Source: Rhodococcus sp. HM1 (lineage in GTDB: Bacteria; Actinomycetota; Actinomycetes; Mycobacteriales; Mycobacteriaceae). From it: a DNA stretch of 64,000 nt. The notes below the pieces were generated by a model. It made no database searches, had not been told where the DNA came from, and saw only the letters and a list, made by a program, of their open reading frames with translations. The stretch covers positions 1-64,000 of the forward strand of contig NZ_JALPTB010000031.1 of assembly GCF_023218075.1 (NCBI RefSeq), given 5' to 3'. Both the position numbers and the translations under genes were made by a program. Below are positions 52,034 through 60,580 of this stretch, one piece after another. Numbering within the stretch: the first letter of the stretch is position 1; each line of letters starts with the position of its first letter.

Positions 52034-54253
52034 TTAGTCGCGCCAGAGGTATTCGGGCAGTTCGATGCCTGATACTCGGCCGGATGCGACCAGTTCACTG
52101 AACATGATGTAACTGATCTCGTTGTCGGTGACCTGCGTCTGGTCCGGCGTGCCGGACTCACCGGCGCCCAGCCTGAATCGTGCCTGAGGTGACAGTGCGA
52201 ATTCGTTTGTCAGGTTTCCGTCCGCGTCGATGATGTCGGACGACAGGAACGAGCCTGCGACGTACGTTCCAGTCGATGCAGCGACGCCCCAAGGCGGTGG
52301 AAGGTAGCTCACCGCACCGGCGCCGATTGCTTGCGCGGCGCCGAAGAACCCAGCGCGAGTTGTCGCACGTTCCGCCTTGCGCTCGTCCAGATCGTTCATC
52401 CGATCTCCGATTTCGATGTCAAGCCCGCCCTCAACCGCGGCGTGCAGTCGTCCGGAGGTTTCACCCAGCATGATCGGAGGAGGCTCGCGATCGGAACGTG
52501 CGAACGCGCGATCGATCTCGTCGGCAGCAGCGAGCGCGTGCCCGCTGATGAGGGTCCCGGCATGGGGATCACCATCGAGAATGGAGAACAGGCGAGTTGT
52601 CTCGACGGGGCCGAGCTGTCCGAAATTCGATGTAGTCGACAAGGTTCTGTCGCTGGTGACCATATCGATCACGTACGGAGACAGAGAGCTGGCAATCGAT
52701 TGTGCCAGTGCCGGATTCACTTCTCCGAGCGATGACCTTCCGTCGCCGACTCCGGGAATGTTCATGAGCCGGTCGTAGGGGTTGGTGTTCGTGGGATCCG
52801 TGAAGGCGAGGGGTGTTTCCGACCCGGAGGATGACATCAGGGTGGCAAGGGAGTGAGCAGCCTCACCGGCGCGGTCAGCGCGCGTCGAGTTGTCGGGGTC
52901 GGTGACCACTGCGTCTCGGGCGATCCAGTCGACGAGCCGCCCTGCGGTGACTCCTCCGTCGCCCCAGTCGTGTTCGAGTAGCGGTATCAATATCCGGGCA
53001 TTTCCGGGAGTGGTGAGCAGTTCGTACGAGGCAGCCTCGTTTCGTGTGCCGATCTCCAGAAATTTCGTAGCTGTGGTGTCGAAAAGCGTTGCACTGCCTG
53101 ACGGCGTCGATACGTCGACCATGCTCGACGCTGCTCGGTCGAGTTCGGTCGCGAACTCGACCCCGGGAACGAAAGTCGGATTGGCCTCGGCCAACAGAGC
53201 GGCGACTTCTGGAATCCGCCCCTCATTGTAGGCTGTCGTAACGTCGTGGAGGGCGTCGTAGGTGGGTCCGAGCGAGTGGCTGTTGATTCGGGACAACGTG
53301 TCTCTCAAGTCGTCCGGAAGCAGGTCATAGCTGCCACCGACCCAACCGTCGCCGACGTTGTCGTTCGAGATAGTGAGCAGACCGTTGGCCAATGCGTCGA
53401 GCTGCGCGGCGGCGTGCGGATCGCCTGCCTGCTCGCGGGACCGAAGGGCCTCCGCGAGGTTGAGTAGACCGTCGGAACCTGCTTCTCGATAGAAGTCGCG
53501 CAGGTAGTCCATGACGACGGTCGGAACACTGTCGACGGTCTCACCGCGTGCAAGTGCTTCGAGCTGCGCCGGGGAGAGCTGGCTCGCTTCGAGGATTGTG
53601 CAGATCCGGTTGTAATCCTCGGGCTCGAGGGGCCCGTTGCGTACCGCGATCCCGTCGGCAACCGCGTCGGCAACGGCGAGCGATCGATAGGCCTCTCCCA
53701 GAACAGGATCCAGACCGACAGCTTTCTGCACGTCGGTGAGGATCTCGGTGAGCGCGACAGCGGCCCGGTCGTCGGCGACACCGACCTGGTCGAGATGCCG
53801 AGTGATGATTCGGGTGAACTCGTCTGCCTTGCTCTGGAGGGCAACCGCTTGCACAATGATCATCGAGCCGCTCGGGTGCCCGGGATCCGGAACTGCCGGC
53901 GGGGGAGTGACCATGCCATCGTCGGCGACGGTGAATCCTGTTGACATGGTCGCTCGAATGGCCATCACGGCGACGTCGACCGCGTCCTGAAGGTGGCCTC
54001 GATGTGCTTCGAGAGTTGTGCATGCGTCCTCCAGAGCAGCGGTGAGTTTCCGCCCGGAGTCGAGGATGCTGTGAACGCGGTCGCGCATCGAATCACCGGC
54101 ACCCGGACCCCAAAATGTGTAGGAGTCGGTGGTCACGGTCCCCGCGCTTTTCATGCGGTCGGCGGTCGTGGAGGCGGCGGTTCTCCACTCCGAGCACAGT
54201 CCCCGCAGTGATTCCGGTGTCCAGGAGAGAACTTGGGAGACAGTCGGAGTCAC
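52034..54253 (-). CDS. Large TPR-region protein of a type VII secretion-associated locus
   Basis: This 739-residue protein has the N-terminal helical region SWTPESLRGLCSEWRTAAST followed by long helices (residues about 1-110), which resembles actinobacterial TPR repeat region-containing proteins that sit with EspC/WXG100-like partners. A mixed helical middle and a C-terminal small hydrophobic stretch (FFGAAQAIGAGAVSYLPPPWG) follow. No catalytic motif is seen. The GTG at 54253 overlaps the EspC-like stop; another GTG is at 54256. The frame continues past the stop for 92 codons, suggesting truncation. Function unknown; a secreted or cell-surface effector is plausible. Confidence 0.7.
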   Translation of the reverse strand: MTPTVSQVLSWTPESLRGLCSEWRTAASTTADRMKSAGTVTTDSYTFWGPGAGDSMRDRVHSILDSGRKLTAALEDACTTLEAHRGHLQDAVDVAVMAIRATMSTGFTVADDGMVTPPPAVPDPGHPSGSMIIVQAVALQSKADEFTRIITRHLDQVGVADDRAAVALTEILTDVQKAVGLDPVLGEAYRSLAVADAVADGIAVRNGPLEPEDYNRICTILEASQLSPAQLEALARGETVDSVPTVVMDYLRDFYREAGSDGLLNLAEALRSREQAGDPHAAAQLDALANGLLTISNDNVGDGWVGGSYDLLPDDLRDTLSRINSHSLGPTYDALHDVTTAYNEGRIPEVAALLAEANPTFVPGVEFATELDRAASSMVDVSTPSGSATLFDTTATKFLEIGTRNEAASYELLTTPGNARILIPLLEHDWGDGGVTAGRLVDWIARDAVVTDPDNSTRADRAGEAAHSLATLMSSSGSETPLAFTDPTNTNPYDRLMNIPGVGDGRSSLGEVNPALAQSIASSLSPYVIDMVTSDRTLSTTSNFGQLGPVETTRLFSILDGDPHAGTLISGHALAAADEIDRAFARSDREPPPIMLGETSGRLHAAVEGGLDIEIGDRMNDLDERKAERATTRAGFFGAAQAIGAGAVSYLPPPWGVAASTGTYVAGSFLSSDIIDADGNLTNEFALSPQARFRLGAGESGTPDQTQVTDNEISYIMFSELVASGRVSGIELPEYLWRD

Positions 54254-54546
54254 CACAGAGGCTCCCCGTGGATCGAAAGGTCGGCCGCAAAGTCGTCTTC
54301 GGTGACCTCGTAGATGTCGGCGGTAGCCATCAAGCGGTTCTCCGAGTCGAGGAGCTGCGCGGAAACCTGCTGCATGGCCGTATGGACGAGAAGTGCAAGT
54401 GCCAAGGCTGCCGGCGCGACTGTCGACCCCGGAAGACCGTTACGAACGGCCGGGTAGTTGTCGGCCGTGCGTAGGTCACCGACATCCGTGCCGGTAGCGC
54501 TGATGTGGGCCGCGAGCTCACGCACCCGCGCAGTATCGACGTACAC
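54250..54546 (-). CDS. EspC-like small helical protein (type VII secretion target family)
   Basis: This 98-residue protein is all-helical: VYVDTARVRELAAHISATGTDV at the N-terminus, then a Gly-Pro break and a helix with SAQLLDSENRLMATADIYEVTEDD. The YxxxD/E-type signal for ESX secretion is suggested by Y-E-V-T-E near residue 83. It matches the size and style of the EspC/DUF2580 family. GTG at 54546 with GGGGGGATT upstream. Overlaps the TPR-region gene start; divergent from the YbaB-like gene. Confidence 0.68.
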   Translation of the reverse strand: MYVDTARVRELAAHISATGTDVGDLRTADNYPAVRNGLPGSTVAPAALALALLVHTAMQQVSAQLLDSENRLMATADIYEVTEDDFAADLSIHGEPLW

Positions 54547-54621
54547 CGCGTGAATCCCCCCGAAACTTCGTCGTCCCCCGATGACGCACTGGTAGCGTAC
54601 CCGACTCGGACAAAGGGGAGA

Positions 54622-55052
54622 ATGGACACACATCGGGGGATCGTCGGCATGGATCTGGCGCCGATCCGCTTGTCGGCCGACTCGACGACCTCGTCTCCGA
54701 GGTGACGACTGTAACCGCGAGCGCGAGTAGCGACCTGATCTCTGTGCATCTGCGCGCCGACGGATCCGTCGAACAGCTGCGAATCGACGACCGCGCGCTG
54801 GCGAGCACCGGAGCAGCACTCGCCGAACACATCACCGAAGTGATGGGACGTGCCCACACGGAGCTTGTGGAACGTCGTCGTGCTACCCAAGCGGCGTTGT
54901 TCGCGGATCCGCGTATCGCGGAGGCCAGTGCGGTGGTGGAGGCTGCCATGGACAAGCCGTGGCCGCAGCGTCCGGTGGTCCGTGAGCAGGATCCGGACGA
55001 CTATGTTCGACCGGTGTCCTACCTGATGTCCGCGCTGGACCAACGTCGCTGA
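54622..55052 (+). pseudogene. YbaB/EbfC-like protein with a probable frameshift
   Basis: The body (from the GTG at 54702, 116 residues) resembles YbaB/EbfC nucleoid-associated proteins: VTASASSDLISVHLRADGSVEQLRID is the beta-strand core, followed by a long helix. But the first helix of the family is coded upstream in the same frame (DPLVGRLDDLVSEV) with no start codon, whereas an ATG at 54622 with a strong AAAGGGGAG site lies in another frame that would join it if one base were restored near 54662. So the gene is either frameshifted or starts at 54702 with the first helix lost. Such proteins often lie beside EspC/TPR-region genes. Confidence 0.6.
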
Positions 55053-55055
55053 CGA

Positions 55056-55102
55056 CCCTGTGCGCGTTTCTGGTAGTTCCGACTACCGAAAACGCGCACG
55101 GG
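55056..55102. repeat. Palindromic repeat, family 1, copy 3
   Basis: Arms 55057-55076 and 55083-55102 (GTGCGCGTTTCTGGTAG with CTACCGAAAACGCGCAC) lie between the convergent YbaB-like and Old Yellow Enzyme genes, a position fit for a bidirectional terminator. Confidence 0.75.
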
Positions 55103-55110
55103 TGCGGGGG

Positions 55111-56256
55111 TCAGGTCAGGGTGCGCGCGTGCACGCCCTGATCGAACTCGGGGAGAGGACCACCGGCACGCAGGGTCGTGGCGAGCTGCGGATCGGCGAG
55201 ATGCAGGCGCCCGATCGCGGCGAGATCGAATTCTCCTGCGGCGAGCCGTCGTTCGAGTTCGGGAATGTTGTCGCGGGACGGTGCGGCCACGCCGAGGCGG
55301 GTCTCGCGCAACGTGGTCGCGATACCGACGCTGCCGACGGCCATCGACATCGCGCCGGTGAGTTTCTTCGCCCACCCCGCGAGCGACAGGTCGCTGCCCT
55401 CGAACGCGGCGACGTCGAAGCGGCGGATGCTCGCGTCGAACACGTCCACTCCCGCGTCGGCGAGGGCGCCGAGGATCGTGCCCAGCTCGTCCGGGGTCTC
55501 CGCGATGCGTGCGGTGTAGTCCTGCTGCTTGTGCTGCGAGAACCGGAAGAAGATCGGGGCGTCCTCGCCGATCCCGGCGCGGATCGCCGCGACCACCGCG
55601 GCCGGGAACCGGGTACGTCGCTGCAGGTCGCCGCCCCACTCGTCGTCGCGGCGATTGGTGCTCGCCCACAGGAACGCGTCGAGCAGGTAGCCGTGGCCGC
55701 CGTGCAGCGCGACCCCGTCGAACCCGACGTCCAGCGCGGCCCGCGCCGCGCGCGCGTAGGCGGAGATGACGTCGGTGATGTCGTCGTCGGTCATCGGCCG
55801 GCAGGGCCGCGAGGCCTGCGCGACGTACTCGTCCGAATAGGTCGTGACGCCGGGCTCGCCCCACACACCCGACGGGCGCATCGGCGTCAGAGCCGGGTCG
55901 ACGTTACTCGTCATCGCGCCCCACAGCGGCCCGACATGCCACAGCTGCGGGATGATCCGGCCGCCCTCGGCGTGGACGGCGTCGACGACGCGCCGCCACC
56001 CGTCGAGGGCGTCGTCGCCGTGCATCCGCGGGACCCGCGGGTTGTCGACGGCCGTCGGGTGGTCGATCGCGACGCCCTCGGTGACGATCAGGCCGGTTCC
56101 GCCGGCGGCGCGTCGCCGGTAGTACTCGGCGACGTCGGGCCCCGGCACGCCGCCGGGGGAGTGCGACCGGGTCATCGGCGACATCACGATCCGGTTGGGC
56201 AGCTCGAGCGAGCGCACCGTCAGGGGCCGGAAGAGTGGGGACAGGGTTCTCGTCAT
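55111..56256 (-). CDS. Old Yellow Enzyme-family NADH:flavin oxidoreductase
   Basis: This 381-residue FMN protein has NRIVMSPMTRSH near residue 21, the substrate-anion-binding HGGHGYLLDAFLW near 189 (His-x-x-His pair), and AIGRLHLADP near the C-terminus. OYE enzymes reduce activated C=C bonds; a steroid enone is possible given the neighbours. The ATG at 56256 is three bases after the stop of the LLM-class gene, so the two flavin-type reductases are cotranscribed. Confidence 0.88.
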   Translation of the reverse strand: MTRTLSPLFRPLTVRSLELPNRIVMSPMTRSHSPGGVPGPDVAEYYRRRAAGGTGLIVTEGVAIDHPTAVDNPRVPRMHGDDALDGWRRVVDAVHAEGGRIIPQLWHVGPLWGAMTSNVDPALTPMRPSGVWGEPGVTTYSDEYVAQASRPCRPMTDDDITDVISAYARAARAALDVGFDGVALHGGHGYLLDAFLWASTNRRDDEWGGDLQRRTRFPAAVVAAIRAGIGEDAPIFFRFSQHKQQDYTARIAETPDELGTILGALADAGVDVFDASIRRFDVAAFEGSDLSLAGWAKKLTGAMSMAVGSVGIATTLRETRLGVAAPSRDNIPELERRLAAGEFDLAAIGRLHLADPQLATTLRAGGPLPEFDQGVHARTLT

Positions 56257-56259
56257 GCG

Positions 56260-57174
56260 TTATCGGGAGCTTTCGTCGACATCGGAAGGTGTTTGCGGAG
56301 AATCGGATTCGAATTCGGCCCCGGTCTCGACGGCGATCTCGCGCAGCGCCGCGAGCTGATCGCAGTAGTGGTCCGCGCCGGTGGCGGCGAAGGTCGCGCT
56401 CACGATCGTGGTGCCGATTGCGCGGCGTCGTTCGAGGGCCCGCAGGGTGGCGTCGCGGTCGCCGAGCGGATCGAGCGGGCGACCGGCGTCGAGGACGACG
56501 TCGAATCCCTCCGGCGGATCCACCTTGCGCAGCATCTCGGCGATCTGCTGCACGGTGAGACCGAACGGCAGCCAGCCGTCACCGAGCGTGACCGCCCGAC
56601 GCAGTGACCGACCGGTGCGGCCGCCGATCCAGAACGGCACCCGCGGCTGCACCGCGTGCGGGCGTACCTCGACGTCCTCGTAGTCGTAGTAGGTGCCGTG
56701 GAACTCGGGATTCGGGGTCGACAGTCCGGCACGCAGCGCGCGGAGCGCTTCGTCGGCACGGGCGCCGCGGTCCTCGAAGGACGCCCCGAGCAGTGCGAAT
56801 TCCTCCTCGAGGCTGCCGACGCCCAGGCCGAGGATCAGCCGGCCGCCGCTGACGGCGTCGAGGGTGCCGTACCGCTTGGCGATCTCGAGGGGATGGTGGT
56901 AGCCGAGCACGAGCACCCGGGTGTTGAGCCTGATCCGCCGGGTGCGTGCGGCGAGGTATCCGAAGGTCGCCAGCGGGTCCCAGTAGACGCCGCCGCGTTC
57001 GGCGGCGATCCGCGTGGGGACGGCGACGTGTTCGCTGCAGGTGAGGTGGTGGTAGCCGAGGCGATCGGCGGTCTCGGCGACGCGCGCGAGTTCGTCGATG
57101 CCGGCGTGGCGCTCCCATTCGGCGCGGGAGGCGGGGTGGTCGATGACCACGGGCGATGTGACACCTATGTACAT
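56260..57174 (-). CDS. F420-dependent LLM-class oxidoreductase
   Basis: This 304-residue protein has the luciferase-like monooxygenase barrel (LGYHHLTCSEHVAVP near residue 40, GGRLILGLGVGSLEEEFALLG near 110, PFWIGGRTGRSLRRAVTLGDGWLPFG near 180) and belongs to the actinobacterial F420-using subgroup. The cofactor is inferred from the subgroup. It is divergent from the IclR regulator with 240 bases between starts, and upstream of the Old Yellow Enzyme gene in one operon. Confidence 0.85.
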   Translation of the reverse strand: MYIGVTSPVVIDHPASRAEWERHAGIDELARVAETADRLGYHHLTCSEHVAVPTRIAAERGGVYWDPLATFGYLAARTRRIRLNTRVLVLGYHHPLEIAKRYGTLDAVSGGRLILGLGVGSLEEEFALLGASFEDRGARADEALRALRAGLSTPNPEFHGTYYDYEDVEVRPHAVQPRVPFWIGGRTGRSLRRAVTLGDGWLPFGLTVQQIAEMLRKVDPPEGFDVVLDAGRPLDPLGDRDATLRALERRRAIGTTIVSATFAATGADHYCDQLAALREIAVETGAEFESDSPQTPSDVDESSR

Positions 57175-57247
57175 GCGATCGAACCCCTCGTACGCGAACC
57201 CGGCGCGCGCCCGGGCGGCGGCCCGGGTGTGAAGCGCGTGATCGTCC

Positions 57248-57274
57248 TTCCCGACCGTTCTACCGGTCGGGGAA
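57248..57274. promoter_or_regulatory. Dyad in the LLM/IclR divergent promoter
   Basis: TTCCCGACCG (57248-57257) and CGGTCGGGGAA (57264-57274) form a dyad centred 87 bases upstream of the LLM gene and 154 upstream of the IclR gene. It may be an operator for the IclR protein; the remainder of the 240-base gap shows nothing clear. Confidence 0.35.
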
Positions 57275-57414
57275 CGGGTGGCCGGTGTGCTTCCTGTTCA
57301 GTGGGATGTTGTCAATCACGGGCCGATCGGCAATACTTGTTACGTCGGTCACAAGAATGAATTTCAGTCTCTTGGGGTCTCCCTCGGTCCGAGGGGTTGG
57401 AGGAGGTTACGTCG

Positions 57415-58335
57415 ATGCCCGAATTCGATGCTGCTGAAGGGGAATACGAGACCACATCGGAGTCGGCTCGGGGATCGTCGGCGCCGCAGCGTGAACTGCC
57501 CGCCTCCATGGTCGAGCGCATGACGCTGATCCTCGACGCCTTCGACAACGCCTCCTCCCGGCTCACCCTCGAAGAGGTGGCCTGCCGCACCGGGCTGCCC
57601 CGCTCCACCGTCCACCGCATCCTCGACCAGATGGTCCGGCTCGAATGGGTCGACCACGCGTCGTTCGGTTACTGTCTCGGCCGCCGCGCCAAGTCGCTCG
57701 GCGCCGGGGACAACGGTCACGGCCGCATCCGCGAGGCGGCGGCCCCGGTGCTCCACGAACTGCACCTACAGACCGGGATGGTCGCGCATCTCGCGGTCCT
57801 CGATCGCAACGAGATCGTCTACCTCGACAAGGTCGGCGGGCAGCTCGCCGCCACCCTGACCTCCCGCGTCGGCGGCCGCGTGTCCGCCCACGCGACCGCG
57901 TGCGGCAAGGCCATCCTCGCCGGCCTGCAGCCCGAGCACGTCGACGCGCTGTACAGCGCGGGCCTGCCGCGCCGCACCGAACGCACCATCTCCGACCTCG
58001 GGGTGCTGCACCGCGAACTGGGCCGGATCCGGCAGCGACACGGGCTGGCCTTCGAAACCGGTGAGGCGATGGCCGGGATGGCATGCGTCGGCGCGCCCGT
58101 CCGCAGCCCCCAGGGCCCGGTCGCGGGCATCTCGCTGTGCGGCCCGACGCGTCCCGGTCACCTCGACCGCATCGCACCGCTCGTCGCCGACGCCGCACGC
58201 GACGTCTCGCGCATGCTCTACCCCGAGCTGGGAACGCCGCGCCGCGCGCGCCGACTCGCCGACGATCCCGTGTCCTTCACGGTCCCCGACACGGCCGAGC
58301 AGTTCGTCGCCGGTGGAGCCGGAGCATGGGCCTAG
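57415..58335 (+). CDS. IclR-family transcriptional regulator
   Basis: This 306-residue regulator has an N-terminal winged helix (LTLEEVACRTGLPRSTVHRILDQMVRLEWV, residues about 49-78) and an IclR effector domain (VGGRVSAHATACGKAILAGL near 155 and GMACVGAPVRSPQGPVAGISLCG near 220). GGAGGAGG precedes the ATG at 57415; a TTG at 57397 is less likely. It lies between the divergent LLM/OYE pair and the downstream hsaD-hsaA-hsaC genes and is the best candidate to control both. Confidence 0.9.
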   Translation: MPEFDAAEGEYETTSESARGSSAPQRELPASMVERMTLILDAFDNASSRLTLEEVACRTGLPRSTVHRILDQMVRLEWVDHASFGYCLGRRAKSLGAGDNGHGRIREAAAPVLHELHLQTGMVAHLAVLDRNEIVYLDKVGGQLAATLTSRVGGRVSAHATACGKAILAGLQPEHVDALYSAGLPRRTERTISDLGVLHRELGRIRQRHGLAFETGEAMAGMACVGAPVRSPQGPVAGISLCGPTRPGHLDRIAPLVADAARDVSRMLYPELGTPRRARRLADDPVSFTVPDTAEQFVAGGAGAWA

Positions 58336-58399
58336 CAGCGGGTCCCGTTCACCGGGAGCCTGCGCGCACGGTGCCGGTGTCGCTGGGAATGTACCGGAC

Positions 58400-59266
58400 A
58401 TGACGACGGAACTGAGCTACGAGGAGACCGCGCGGTCCATCACGACGGACCGGGGTGTGCTCCGATACCACGAAGCCGGTGACGGACCGCCCCTGCTGTT
58501 GCTGCACGGCTCCGGTCCGGGCGTGACCGGGTGGCGCAACTACCGGGGTGTGCTCGCCGACCTTGCCGAGCACTTCCGTTGCCTCGTCCTCGAATTCCCC
58601 GGCTTCGGCGTCAGCGACCCGTGCGCGGGACATCCCATGGTGATGGCCCGTCACGCGGTGACCGACTTCCTCGACGCCCTCGGCCTCGACCGTGTCTCGA
58701 TCATCGGAAACTCGATGGGCGGCATCGTCGGAACCCAGTTCGCCATCGCCGAACCCGACCGGGTGCACAAGCTCGTCACGATCGGCGGTGCCGGCCGGTC
58801 GGTGTTCGCGCCGGCGCCCGGTGAGGGCATCCGGCTGCTGATGGAATTCACCGACGACCCGACCCGCGAGAAGCTCGTCCGCTGGCTCCACTCGATGGTG
58901 TACGACCCCGCGATCATCACCGACGAATTGATCCAGGAGCGTTGGGAACTCGCAACCGAACCCAAGACCCTCGAGATCGCACGCCGGATGTACAGCACGG
59001 CCGCGTTCGAAGCCGGTGCCCGCGCCGCGCTCGCGTCCACCGAAACCCCCTACTGGGCGCAACTCGGCAAGATCACCGCCCCGACCCTCATCACGTGGGG
59101 ACGCGACGATCGCGTCAGCCCCGTCGACATGGCGATGCTCCCGATGCGCGAGCTGCGCAACGGCGAACTGCACGTGTTCCCGAACTGCGGGCACTGGACG
59201 ATGATCGAGGCCCGCGACGCGTGGCTCGCCACCGTCCTCGCCTTCCTCAACCGCAAGGACGCGTGA
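58400..59266 (+). CDS. hsaD: HsaD-like meta-cleavage product hydrolase
   Basis: This 288-residue alpha/beta hydrolase cleaves the C-C bond in the ring-opened product of the steroid A ring (4,9-DSHA in the cholesterol pathway). The catalytic triad fits Ser105 in GNSMGG, Asp236 in WGRDDRV and His265 in NCGHW, and LLLHGSGPGVTGW provides the oxyanion hole. Similarity to M. tuberculosis HsaD is clear (for example MVYDPAIITDELIQER) but not close, so it is probably a paralogue for a variant steroid. The ATG at 58400 is 64 bases after the IclR gene. Confidence 0.85.
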   Translation: MTTELSYEETARSITTDRGVLRYHEAGDGPPLLLLHGSGPGVTGWRNYRGVLADLAEHFRCLVLEFPGFGVSDPCAGHPMVMARHAVTDFLDALGLDRVSIIGNSMGGIVGTQFAIAEPDRVHKLVTIGGAGRSVFAPAPGEGIRLLMEFTDDPTREKLVRWLHSMVYDPAIITDELIQERWELATEPKTLEIARRMYSTAAFEAGARAALASTETPYWAQLGKITAPTLITWGRDDRVSPVDMAMLPMRELRNGELHVFPNCGHWTMIEARDAWLATVLAFLNRKDA

Positions 59267-59365
59267 GCGGATACCGCTCACCCCACTCCGATCCCGCTCG
59301 GCGGGCGCGACTCCCACGGACGTCCGCCCCGATCACCCGGGCGCCATACAGAAAGCCGGAAGATC

Positions 59366-60544
59366 ATGGGACAGGTTCTCGATTCGCTCATCCCGTTCGC
59401 CGACGAGATCCGCGCCGACGGCGCCGAAGGCGACAAGCTGATGCGTCTGACCGACCGCAGCGCCAAGCGACTGCGAGACTCCGGAGTCATCCGGATGCTC
59501 CAGCCCGCCGAGTTCGGCGGCCTCGAAGCGCACCCGCGCGAATTCGCCGAGACGGCAATGGGTCTCGGTGCCATGGACGGGGCGACCGGCTGGGTCTCCG
59601 GCATCGTCGGCGTGCACCCCTGGGAGATGGCGTTCTTCGACCCCAAGGCCCAGCAGGAGGTGTGGGGCGAGGATCCCGACACGTGGATCGCCTCGCCGTA
59701 CGCGCCGATGGGCGTCGCCACCCCCGTCGAGGGCGGTTACATCCTCAACGGCCGCTGGTCCTTCTCCTCCGGCACCGACCATTGCAACTGGGTCATGATC
59801 GGTGCCGCGCTCGGCGACAAGGACGGCAACCGGCTGAGCCCGCCGAAGTCCCTGCACGTGCTGGTGCCGCGTTCGGACTACAGCATCGACCACGACAGCT
59901 GGAACGTCGTGGGCCTGCGCGGTACCGGGTCGAAGGACCTCGTCATCGAGAACGCCTTCCTGCCCGAGTACCGGACGCTGTCCGCCGAACGCGTCATGGG
60001 TGGTGTCGCCTGGAAGGACGCCGGACGTGACGAGACCCTCTACCGGTTCCCGTTCTCGTGCATCTTCCCGCTCGGCATCACCTCGTCGCTGATCGGCATC
60101 GCCGAAGGCGCCCTCAACTGCTACATCGAAACGCAGAAGTCGCGGGTGACGGTGTCCGGCACCGCGATCAAGCAGGATCCGTACGTGCTGTCCGCGCTCG
60201 GTGACGCGGCCGCCGAGATCGCCGCGTCGCGTGCCGCCATCCTCGAGACCGTCGATCGCTTCTGGGACCTGACCGAGAAGGGCCAGGAGGTCACGTTCGA
60301 GATGCGGGCCATCGGCCGGCGCACCCAGACCGCCGCGGCCTGGCGTGCCGTGCGCGCCGTCGACGAGATCTTCGCGCGGGCCGGTGGCGGCGCGCTGCAG
60401 CTCACCAATCCGCTGCAGCGGTTCTGGCGCGACGCCCACGCGGGTCTGAGCCACGCCATCCACGTGCCCGGCTCGATCTTCCACGCGGCCACGCTCACCC
60501 AGCTGGGCGAGGAGCCGCAGGGCATGATGCGCTCGATGATCTGA
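59366..60544 (+). CDS. hsaA: HsaA-like flavin-dependent aromatic hydroxylase
   Basis: This 392-residue oxygenase has the acyl-CoA-dehydrogenase fold of two-component flavin monooxygenases and hydroxylates the aromatised steroid A ring to a catechol (3-HSA to 3,4-DHSA in the cholesterol pathway). GATGWVSGIVGVHPWEMAFFD near residue 72, YAPMG, NGRWSFSSGTDH near 130, VVGLRGTGSKDLV near 190 and QRFWRDAHAG near 350 match the family. It needs reduced flavin from a reductase such as HsaB, which is not present here. GAAAGCCGGAAG precedes the ATG at 59366. Confidence 0.87.
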   Translation: MGQVLDSLIPFADEIRADGAEGDKLMRLTDRSAKRLRDSGVIRMLQPAEFGGLEAHPREFAETAMGLGAMDGATGWVSGIVGVHPWEMAFFDPKAQQEVWGEDPDTWIASPYAPMGVATPVEGGYILNGRWSFSSGTDHCNWVMIGAALGDKDGNRLSPPKSLHVLVPRSDYSIDHDSWNVVGLRGTGSKDLVIENAFLPEYRTLSAERVMGGVAWKDAGRDETLYRFPFSCIFPLGITSSLIGIAEGALNCYIETQKSRVTVSGTAIKQDPYVLSALGDAAAEIAASRAAILETVDRFWDLTEKGQEVTFEMRAIGRRTQTAAAWRAVRAVDEIFARAGGGALQLTNPLQRFWRDAHAGLSHAIHVPGSIFHAATLTQLGEEPQGMMRSMI

Positions 60545-60580
60545 TCGCCGAATCCACCTGTCACGAAGGAACATCGAACA

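Noticed and set aside
49201-55102. Three similar palindromes as a CRISPR array or mobile element ends
   Set aside because: They are kilobases apart, separated by ordinary genes, with no regular spacers, transposase or target duplications.
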